A DNA stretch of 19,172 bases from NCBI GenBank assembly GCA_024279075.1, contig JAJRRX010000442.1, positions 1-19,172 on the forward strand. The letters run 5' to 3'. The position numbers and the translations under genes are program-made. The notes under the pieces are model-generated. The model was not told the DNA's origin. It saw only the letters and a list, made by a program, of their open reading frames with translations, and did no database searches. Source of the stretch: Alphaproteobacteria bacterium. Lineage in GTDB: Bacteria > Pseudomonadota > Alphaproteobacteria > Rhodobacterales > Rhodobacteraceae. Every line of letters begins with the position of its first letter. Within the stretch, counting starts at the first letter, position 1. Positions 1 through 5,319 of the stretch are shown here, piece after piece.

Positions 1-201
1 AACCCCTTTAAACCCAAGCCGTGGCAAGGAGCGGATACCGGCGACAAAATCGGCAGCCCCGAGGGATATGGGGATATAGAAGCCGTTGATACCATATCTC
101 TTCAACCAATAGTTGTGCATTAAAGGCGAACGACTATGGTCAATCGGGTAGCCAACAACCCCCGCCAATAAGGGTGCTTTATGCTCGGTTACGTCTGACA
201 A
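1..201 (-). CDS. aroE: Shikimate dehydrogenase, N-terminal part (runs off the window)
   Basis: AroE reduces 3-dehydroshikimate to shikimate with NADPH in the cytosolic route to aromatic amino acids. Only the first 67 codons are here. The reading begins MSDVTEHKAPLLAGVVGYPI and continues with DHSRSPLMHN, the conserved shikimate-binding SRSP segment (Ser23, Ser25), and ends at GFKGV, just before the usual NVT-PHK motif. The start is taken as TTG at 201 because a GAGG Shine-Dalgarno lies 9 bases upstream and no in-frame ATG or GTG fits. The start overlaps the end of maf by 13 bases, which implies translational coupling in a maf-aroE operon. Identification is firm from the motif; the TTG start is less certain. 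Confidence 0.9.
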   Translation of the reverse strand, partial: MSDVTEHKAPLLAGVVGYPIDHSRSPLMHNYWLKRYGINGFYIPISLGAADFVAGIRSLPRLGFKGV

Positions 202-788
202 ATGCCTTTTCCTCGTAAAAATTCCAGAACTTCCAAGAGCGGCAAGCCTAATACACTAAAATAATCCCCTTTGACTGATAAAAACAACTGTGAACCAAAA
301 GATTCGAGCTTATACCCGCCAACTGTTGTAAATAGGTCATCCCCCATCTGCTCCAGATAGTGCACTAAAAACCGCGTGCTAAAATCCCGCATCAGCAGCT
401 CTGCCCGCCCAACAAAGCGCCAAACCGGCACGCCGTGGTTATAAATAACCGCCGCTGAAAACAGTAAGTGCGATTGGCCGCGCAGGGTTTGCAGCTGGGC
501 CTTGGCCTCGTCCATTGTGCGCGGCTTATCAAATATTTTACCTTTATGCACCAATATTTGATCAGCCCCGAGCACCAGCCGATCAGGGAATTTACTGGCC
601 ACGCGCCGGGCTTTAATATCGGCTAGCGCATCTGCGATATCACGCGGTGGGGCGTTTTGGGCCAGAAGCGAATCCTTGATCGCAGCTTCATCAACCCGCG
701 CGGGGTGGCACTCGATGTCTAACCCTGCGTTTTGTAGCATGTCGCGGCGGGCAGAAGATTGAGAGGCCAAAATAAGCGGGTGCGTCAT
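189..788 (-). CDS. maf: Maf-family nucleotide pyrophosphatase, YceF-like
   Basis: Maf proteins hydrolyse non-canonical or modified nucleoside triphosphates to monophosphates in the cytosol. The 199-residue product has the family hallmarks: LASQSSARR at residues 7-15, VDEA at 32-35, GADQIL at 74-79 with the catalytic-type Asp76, FDKPR at about 86-90, and the C-terminal GD-FSVLGLPL block. The Asp-Gln pair in GADQIL resembles E. coli YceF (m7GTP pyrophosphatase) rather than the ADT form of the dTTP/UTP enzymes, so a YceF-like substrate is inferred. The ATG at 788 is preceded by GGAG with 6-base spacing. The gene is divergent from hemE across the candidate origin and co-directional with aroE. Many alphaproteobacteria have ppsR (DUF299) between maf and hemE; it is absent here. 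Confidence 0.93.
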   Translation of the reverse strand: MTHPLILASQSSARRDMLQNAGLDIECHPARVDEAAIKDSLLAQNAPPRDIADALADIKARRVASKFPDRLVLGADQILVHKGKIFDKPRTMDEAKAQLQTLRGQSHLLFSAAVIYNHGVPVWRFVGRAELLMRDFSTRFLVHYLEQMGDDLFTTVGGYKLESFGSQLFLSVKGDYFSVLGLPLLEVLEFLRGKGICQT

Positions 789-799
789 AGCAGGCTCCG

Positions 800-819
800 G
801 TGGATTAAATTGTGGATAA
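800..819 (+). repeat. 20-bp direct repeat, copy 1
   Basis: GTGGATTAAATTGTGGATAA matches copy 2 at 983-1002 in 16 of 20 positions, including an identical first ten bases. Each copy is itself two GTGGAT-like or GTGAAT-like motifs 12 bases apart, resembling paired initiator boxes. This copy contains the perfect DnaA box. Confidence 0.75.
811..819 (-). promoter_or_regulatory. DnaA box, perfect consensus
   Basis: TGTGGATAA here is the exact complement of the high-affinity DnaA box TTATCCACA. It is the right half of a 20-base element (800-819) that is repeated at 983-1002. It would bind the initiator DnaA if the region is the origin, and could also modulate maf or hemE transcription. Confidence 0.75.
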
Positions 820-896
820 AGTGAAAATATCTACAGGGACGCTAAATATGTCTAATTCTATCGCCGTTTTTCGAGTTTTCTACAAGGTTTATTCTT

Positions 897-905
897 TGTG
901 GGTAG
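897..905 (-). promoter_or_regulatory. Weak DnaA-box-like sequence
   Basis: TGTGGGTAG differs from the complement of the consensus box (TGTGGATAA) at two positions. It keeps the TGTGG core and the same orientation as the other boxes in this gap. It is a low-affinity site at best. Confidence 0.3.
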
Positions 906-927
906 AATTTAGTGGTTGGTTCACCGC

Positions 928-936
928 TGTGCAAAA
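928..936 (-). promoter_or_regulatory. Probable DnaA box
   Basis: TGTGCAAAA complements to TTTTGCACA, which fits the general DnaA consensus TTWTNCACA. It lies between the two copies of the 20-base repeat and has the same orientation as the perfect box. A single match of this looseness could arise by chance; its position in the gap raises the likelihood. Confidence 0.5.
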
Positions 937-982
937 CCTTGAAATTATGCAGCATTAACAGAAGCCGTGATGAAATGCCGCC

Positions 983-1002
983 GTGGATTAAACGGTGAAT
1001 AG
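983..1002 (+). repeat. 20-bp direct repeat, copy 2
   Basis: GTGGATTAAACGGTGAATAG is the second copy of the element, 183 bases downstream of copy 1 and in the same orientation. The left motif is unchanged, while the right motif has drifted from GTGGATAA to GTGAATAG, so this copy lacks a perfect DnaA box. Confidence 0.7.
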
Positions 1003-1059
1003 TATTTCAATTATGGTAATCCCCGTGATTCATAGGTATCTACTACCAAAACAACTTCT

Positions 1060-1078
1060 CTTAAATATAATATTTAAG
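1060..1078 (+). promoter_or_regulatory. AT-rich 19-bp palindrome containing a perfect -10 box (hemE promoter or unwinding element)
   Basis: CTTAAATAT, a central A, then ATATTTAAG form a perfect inverted repeat with 9-base arms. Within it, TATAAT at 1066-1071 is an exact sigma-70-type -10 hexamer that would place the hemE transcript start about 20 bases before the ATG. No good -35 hexamer is found 16-18 bases upstream, so a promoter here may need an activator. The palindrome could instead be a dimer operator or, next to the DnaA boxes, part of a DNA unwinding element. Confidence 0.5.
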
Positions 1079-1097
1079 GGGGAATGGATCAAAGCTC

Positions 1098-2129
1098 ATG
1101 CCTGAACAGAAAAAATTGCTAAAAGCCCTTGCTGGGGAAAGCCAAAAAACACCACCCGTTTGGATAATGCGCCAAGCGGGGCGGTATTTGCCAGAGTATC
1201 GTGAATTGCGGGCCACAGCCGGCGGGTTTTTGGACCTGTGCTATAATCCGGAATTTGCCACAGAAGTGACATTGCAGCCCATTCGGCGCTTTGGTTTTGA
1301 TGCGGCGATCCTGTTTGCCGATATTCTGCTGCTCCCCCAAGCGCTAGGCATGAAGTTATGGTTTGAAACCGGAGAAGGCCCACGGCTGGAGCCGGTCACG
1401 AATATGGCTGAGATAAATGGCTTGAAGCCAATTGATGAGATGCACGAAACGCTGAATCCGGTCTATGAGACGGTTAAGCGACTTTCCGCTGAGCTACCTG
1501 CTGAAACCACGCTGATCGGCTTTGCCGGCGCGCCTTGGACGGTGGCAACCTATATGGTGGCCGGTCGTGGCACGCCAGACCAAGGGCCAGCGCGGCGGTT
1601 GATGTATCAGGACCCTGCCGCCTTTCAGGCGCTGATTGATCTGGTGACCGATGCAACCATTGAATACCTCGCCAAACAAGTGGAAGCAGGTGCCGAAGTG
1701 GTGAAGCTGTTTGATAGTTGGGCGGGAGCGCTTAGCGGATCGACCTTTGTGCAATATGCGTTAAAACCTGCGGTTAAAATTGCGGCGGAGTTAAAACGGC
1801 GTTTTCCAGACTTAAAATTCATCGGTTTCCCGCGCGGCGCAGGTGGCGGCTATGTGAGCTTTGCCGATACAGGCGTGTTTGACGGGCTGGCTCTGGATAG
1901 CTCGGTGCCTGCGGAATGGGCGCGGGATAACCTGCAAAATAAAGTGGCGGTGCAGGGGAATTTGGACCCGATGCACATGATTACCGGCGGTGATATGCTG
2001 ATCTCTGAAACCCAAAGGCTGCTCGATATTTTGGGCGATGGCCCTTATATCTTTAACCTCGGGCATGGGATTACGCCAGAAGGCAAGCCGGAGAATATCG
2101 AAAAAATGCTTAAGGTTATCAGAGGGTAA
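1098..2129 (+). CDS. hemE: Uroporphyrinogen decarboxylase
   Basis: HemE removes the four acetate carboxyl groups of uroporphyrinogen III to give coproporphyrinogen III in cytosolic heme and tetrapyrrole synthesis. The 343-residue protein has the usual length. It shows the substrate-binding RQAGRYLPEYR at residues 25-35, FADILLLP with Asp75 (equivalent to the essential Asp86 of the human enzyme), GFAGAPWT at 141-148 followed by Tyr152, and the C-terminal NLGHGI with His323. The ATG at 1098 gives the expected family N-terminus; the purine-rich run AAGGGGGA lies rather far upstream, and another ATG at 1084 is out of frame. hemJ follows after 4 bases. Its place beside the candidate origin matches the hemE-origin arrangement in Caulobacter and Rickettsia. 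Confidence 0.97.
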   Translation: MPEQKKLLKALAGESQKTPPVWIMRQAGRYLPEYRELRATAGGFLDLCYNPEFATEVTLQPIRRFGFDAAILFADILLLPQALGMKLWFETGEGPRLEPVTNMAEINGLKPIDEMHETLNPVYETVKRLSAELPAETTLIGFAGAPWTVATYMVAGRGTPDQGPARRLMYQDPAAFQALIDLVTDATIEYLAKQVEAGAEVVKLFDSWAGALSGSTFVQYALKPAVKIAAELKRRFPDLKFIGFPRGAGGGYVSFADTGVFDGLALDSSVPAEWARDNLQNKVAVQGNLDPMHMITGGDMLISETQRLLDILGDGPYIFNLGHGITPEGKPENIEKMLKVIRG

Positions 2130-2133
2130 GCCG

Positions 2134-2586
2134 ATGGGAGACTTTCTGCTTGAGTGGTATTTCTGGGTTAAAGCCCTACATATTATGTCTGTCATCAGTT
2201 GGATGGCTGGCATGTTTTACCTGCCGCGCCTGTTTGTTTATCATGCCGAGCGCGGCAGCAATAGCTCTGAGCTTTCCGAGACTCTGAAAATCATGGAGCG
2301 CAAGCTGATGCGGGCGATCATAAACCCCGCGATGATTGCGACATGGACTTTTGGTTTGCTTATGGTGTTCACCCCCGGCGTCATCGATTGGGCCGATATT
2401 TGGCCATGGGTAAAGGCGGCAGCGGTGCTTGTAATGAGCGGGTTTCATGGTTGGCTTTCTGCACGGCGCAAAGAGTTTGCGCGTGATGAAAATACACGGA
2501 GCGGCCGCACCTATCGGCTCGCCAACGAAGTGCCAACAGTGCTGATGATTATCATTGTGATTATGGTGATTGTTAAGCCATTTTAG
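2134..2586 (+). CDS. hemJ: Protoporphyrinogen IX oxidase, HemJ type (inner membrane)
   Basis: HemJ oxidises protoporphyrinogen IX to protoporphyrin IX, the penultimate heme step, in bacteria lacking HemG or HemY. The 150-residue product has about four membrane helices (roughly residues 8-30, 60-80, 88-108 and 128-148). It carries the family block KALHIMSVISWMAGMFYLPR with the probable heme-ligand His16, then LFVYH, the conserved Lys in PWVKAAAV, and NEVPTVLMI near the end. The open frame extends upstream into hemE, but the ATG at 2134 is chosen because AGAGGG lies 7 bases before it and it gives the family N-terminus. It is co-transcribed with hemE. In Caulobacter-type clusters hemH lies between hemE and hemJ; it is missing here. 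Confidence 0.93.
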   Translation: MGDFLLEWYFWVKALHIMSVISWMAGMFYLPRLFVYHAERGSNSSELSETLKIMERKLMRAIINPAMIATWTFGLLMVFTPGVIDWADIWPWVKAAAVLVMSGFHGWLSARRKEFARDENTRSGRTYRLANEVPTVLMIIIVIMVIVKPF

Positions 2587-2709
2587 CGCGGGATTTGACA
2601 AGCGTGCGAGAGTCGGGCTAAGAAAGCCACAGCGCGGGCTGTTCTGGCCCAAAAAGCGCTTTCCCAGCACATAGTTATCAGGCCGTAGCGGCCACACAGG
2701 AAGTTTATT
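2587..2709 (+). promoter_or_regulatory. rho leader with possible promoter and small hairpin
   Basis: This 123-base gap separates hemJ from rho. A perfect -35 hexamer, TTGACA, is at 2595-2600, but the best -10 candidates 17-18 bases on (CTAAGA or TAAGAA, 2618-2624) are poor. Close to the gene, GGCCG-TAG-CGGCC (2681-2693) can form a 5-bp hairpin just upstream of the Shine-Dalgarno AGGAAG (2698-2703). rho genes are often autoregulated through their leader, so an independent transcript with a structured 5' end is plausible. Confidence 0.4.
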
Positions 2710-3993
2710 ATGGACGATTTATCGACAATCGAGCAGCTGTCTTTGGCTGATCTCAAAGCAAAAAAAGCCTCTGACATTCTCAAAATGGCCGAAGAGCTCG
2801 ATATTGATAACGCCTCGACCATGCGCAAAGGCGAAATGATGTTTTCGGTGCTCAAAGAGCTTGCCGAAGACGGGGTGGAGATTTCTGGCGACGGCGTGTT
2901 GGAAATTTTGATGGACGGTTTTGGCTTCCTGCGCTCGCCCGAGGCCAACTATTTGGCAGGGCCGGATGACATTTATGTATCGCCTGAGATGATCCGCAAG
3001 TTTTCCATGCGCACCGGTGACACAGTAGACGGCATTATGCAGGCCCCGAAAGAGGGCGAGCGCTATTTTGCGCTGGTCAAGCCGACGCTAATTAACTTCT
3101 CGGATCCAGCCGAAGCCAAGCACAAAATCCACTTTGATAACCTGACGCCGCTTTACCCTGACGAGCGTTTTAAGCTGGAGATCGAAGACCCGACGATCAA
3201 AGATAAAACCGCGCGGGTGATTGACCTTGTCGCCCCGATTGGCAAAGGCCAGCGCTGCTTGGTTGTGGCGCCACCGCGCACCGGTAAAACCATGATTTTG
3301 CAAAACATTGCGCATTCTATCGCGGCCAACCATCCTGAGTGCTATCTGATTGTGCTGCTGGTGGATGAGCGCCCGGAAGAAGTGACAGATATGCAGCGTT
3401 CGGTGCGCGGCGAGGTCGTTTCCTCCACCTTTGACGAGCCGGCAACGCGCCACGTGGCCGTGGCCGAAATGGTGATCGAAAAAGCCAAGCGGCTGGTGGA
3501 GCATAAGCGCGATGTGGTGATTTTGCTCGATAGTATTACGCGCCTTGGCCGTGCCTTTAACACCGTGGTGCCAAGCTCTGGCAAGGTGCTTACCGGTGGT
3601 GTGGATGCCAACGCCTTGCAACGCCCGAAGCGGTTCTTTGGCGCGGCGCGGAAAATTGAGGAAGGTGGCTCGCTGACGATTATCGCCACGGCATTGATTG
3701 ATACCGGCTCGCGCATGGACGAGGTGATTTTTGAGGAGTTCAAGGGCACGGGTAACTCTGAAATTGTGCTGGATCGCAAGGTGGCCGATAAGCGGGTTTA
3801 CCCAGCAATTGACATCATGAAATCCGGCACGCGGAAAGAGGACTTGCTGGTGGAAAAATCAGAGCTCACTAAGCTGTTTGTGCTGCGTCGAATCTTGAAC
3901 CCTATGGGCACGACAGATGCGATCGAGTTTTTACTTAGCAAGTTGAAGCAAACCAAAACCAACAGTGATTTCTTTGATTCAATGAACGCTTAA
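2710..3993 (+). CDS. rho: Transcription termination factor Rho
   Basis: Rho is a hexameric RNA-dependent ATPase that ends transcription at factor-dependent terminators. The 427-residue protein has the full architecture: a Rho_N helical domain (about 5-48), a cold-shock-type RNA-binding domain (about 55-125, with the GFGFLRS RNP-like motif), then the RecA-like ATPase domain. There the Walker A is PPRTGKT with Lys193, Walker B lies in DVVILLDSITRL (about 268-279), and the Q-loop/R-loop region contains LTGGVDANALQRPKRFFGAA. The ATG has AGGAAG 6 bases upstream. There is no insertion or truncation. It precedes mnmE by 22 bases, so read-through is likely. Confidence 0.98.
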   Translation: MDDLSTIEQLSLADLKAKKASDILKMAEELDIDNASTMRKGEMMFSVLKELAEDGVEISGDGVLEILMDGFGFLRSPEANYLAGPDDIYVSPEMIRKFSMRTGDTVDGIMQAPKEGERYFALVKPTLINFSDPAEAKHKIHFDNLTPLYPDERFKLEIEDPTIKDKTARVIDLVAPIGKGQRCLVVAPPRTGKTMILQNIAHSIAANHPECYLIVLLVDERPEEVTDMQRSVRGEVVSSTFDEPATRHVAVAEMVIEKAKRLVEHKRDVVILLDSITRLGRAFNTVVPSSGKVLTGGVDANALQRPKRFFGAARKIEEGGSLTIIATALIDTGSRMDEVIFEEFKGTGNSEIVLDRKVADKRVYPAIDIMKSGTRKEDLLVEKSELTKLFVLRRILNPMGTTDAIEFLLSKLKQTKTNSDFFDSMNA

Positions 3994-4015
3994 TCGTTTA
4001 ATTACAGATGCTTAT

Positions 4016-5317
4016 ATGGAAAATACGAATACGATATTTGCCCTTGCCAGCGCGCGAGGGCGTGCAGGTGTAGCTGTGGTGCGGGTTTCTGGCCCGCAGG
4101 CATTTCCGTGTGTTTTGCAACTGGCAAAGACCCTCTCACCACCACGTAAAGCCGTGTTGCGAACGCTATGGGCGGGGGGAGAACCGCTCGATCAAGCCCT
4201 TGTGATGACCTTTGAAAAAGGCGCGAGTTTTACTGGCGAAGATGTGGCTGAATTTCATTTGCATGGCGGCGTGGCTGTGGTGCAATCCGTGCTTTTAGCT
4301 TTGTCAAAAATAGATGGTTTATGCCCTGCTGGCCCCGGCGAATTTACCCGACGCGCGCTAGAAAATAACCGTATGGATTTGCCGCAAGTTGAAGGGTTGG
4401 CAGACCTAATCGAGGCTGAAACCGAGGCGCAGCGTAAGCAAGCGCTGCATGTTATGCGCGGGGCTTTAGGAGAGAAATGCGAGCGCTGGCGGATAAAGCT
4501 TTTGCGCGCAATGGCGCTGTTGGAAGCCGTGATCGATTTCGTTGACGAAGACGTGCCGGTCGATGTTGGGCCAGAAGTTCTCGAGCTGCTGACCTCGGTT
4601 CGCAAAGATCTGCTTGAGGAGATTTCGGGTCATGCGGCCTCCGAGCGCATTCGCGATGGTTTTGAGGTGGCGCTCGTGGGCGCGCCCAATATTGGCAAAT
4701 CGACCCTGCTCAATGCGATTGCGGGCAGGGATGTGGCTATTACTTCTGAAATTGCCGGCACCACCCGCGACGTGATTGAAGTGCGCATGGATTTGGGCGG
4801 CCTGCCTGTTACAATTCTGGATCTTGCGGGGATTCGTGAAAGCCAGGACGAGGTGGAAAACCTTGGCATTGGGCGCGCTGTATCTCGTGCGAACGCGGCG
4901 GATATCCGAGTATTTTTAGTTGATAGCCTAAGCGATACAAATAAATTTGGCGTTGATAGTAAATCAGGTGATATTATAGCGATCGGAAAAGGTGATATTG
5001 TCGATTCTTCCGATTTCAGCGTATCCGGTAAGACAGGGCGCGGGATAGATGCGTTGCTTGCCAAGATCTCGGATGAGGTTTCGGGTAGAGTGAGTGGATC
5101 TAGCTCACTAATTCGGCAGCGTCATTTGGAAGCCATTGTAAATGCAGAGGAAAACATATCTATTGCGATTGAAAAGGTTCGGTTGGGAAATGATTTTAAT
5201 GAGCTTATTGCCGCTGATCTTAGGTTTTCAGTTGTTGCTTTGGATAGCCTTATCGGGCGTATGGATATTGAAGAAGTGCTTGGAGAAATCTTTGCTGGGT
5301 TTTGCATCGGAAAGTAA
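4016..5317 (+). CDS. mnmE: tRNA-modification GTPase MnmE, with a degenerate GTP-specificity motif
   Basis: MnmE works with MnmG to install the 5-carboxymethylaminomethyl group on wobble uridine 34 of certain tRNAs. The 433-residue protein has the N-terminal folate-binding domain (start MENTNTIFALASARGRAGVA), a helical domain with an inserted G domain, and the C-terminal Cys430-IGK motif that the family needs. G-domain motifs are G1 GAPNIGKS (222-229), G2 GTTRD (248-252) and G3 DLAG (269-272, where DTAG is usual); Glu279, matching catalytic Glu282 of E. coli, is kept. The G4 NKxD motif is replaced by GKGD (324-327). There is no clear Shine-Dalgarno before the ATG at 4016. The last third is AT-rich compared with rho. 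mnmG follows after 2 bases. Confidence 0.96.
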   Translation: MENTNTIFALASARGRAGVAVVRVSGPQAFPCVLQLAKTLSPPRKAVLRTLWAGGEPLDQALVMTFEKGASFTGEDVAEFHLHGGVAVVQSVLLALSKIDGLCPAGPGEFTRRALENNRMDLPQVEGLADLIEAETEAQRKQALHVMRGALGEKCERWRIKLLRAMALLEAVIDFVDEDVPVDVGPEVLELLTSVRKDLLEEISGHAASERIRDGFEVALVGAPNIGKSTLLNAIAGRDVAITSEIAGTTRDVIEVRMDLGGLPVTILDLAGIRESQDEVENLGIGRAVSRANAADIRVFLVDSLSDTNKFGVDSKSGDIIAIGKGDIVDSSDFSVSGKTGRGIDALLAKISDEVSGRVSGSSSLIRQRHLEAIVNAEENISIAIEKVRLGNDFNELIAADLRFSVVALDSLIGRMDIEEVLGEIFAGFCIGK

Positions 5318-5319
5318 GG

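Larger units (their letters stand above)
789..1097. other. oriC: Candidate chromosomal replication origin (oriC)
   Basis: This 309-base gap between divergent maf and hemE has no plausible gene. It holds one perfect DnaA box, written TGTGGATAA on this strand (811-819), one box fitting TTWTNCACA on the other strand (928-936), weaker relatives at 800-808, 897-905 and 982-990, a duplicated 20-base element, and an AT-rich palindrome beside hemE that could be an unwinding element. In Caulobacter crescentus and Rickettsia the origin lies beside hemE in a cluster with hemJ and rho, and parS/parAB lie nearby in many bacteria; this window shows the same arrangement. Function is inferred; GC skew and replication were not measured. 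Confidence 0.7.

Noticed and set aside
2038..2133. Upstream extension of hemJ into hemE
   Set aside because: The extra 32 residues (MALISLTSG...) are encoded inside hemE in another frame and are not part of HemJ; the ATG at 2134 has its own Shine-Dalgarno.
2641..2660. Intrinsic terminator after hemJ (GGGC...GCCC then AAAAA)
   Set aside because: The stem is only four base pairs with a 7-base loop and is followed by A rather than T residues on this strand.
5302..5319. TTG start for mnmG six codons upstream
   Set aside because: The ATG at 5320 gives the family N-terminus, follows the mnmE stop by two bases and has a better-placed Shine-Dalgarno.
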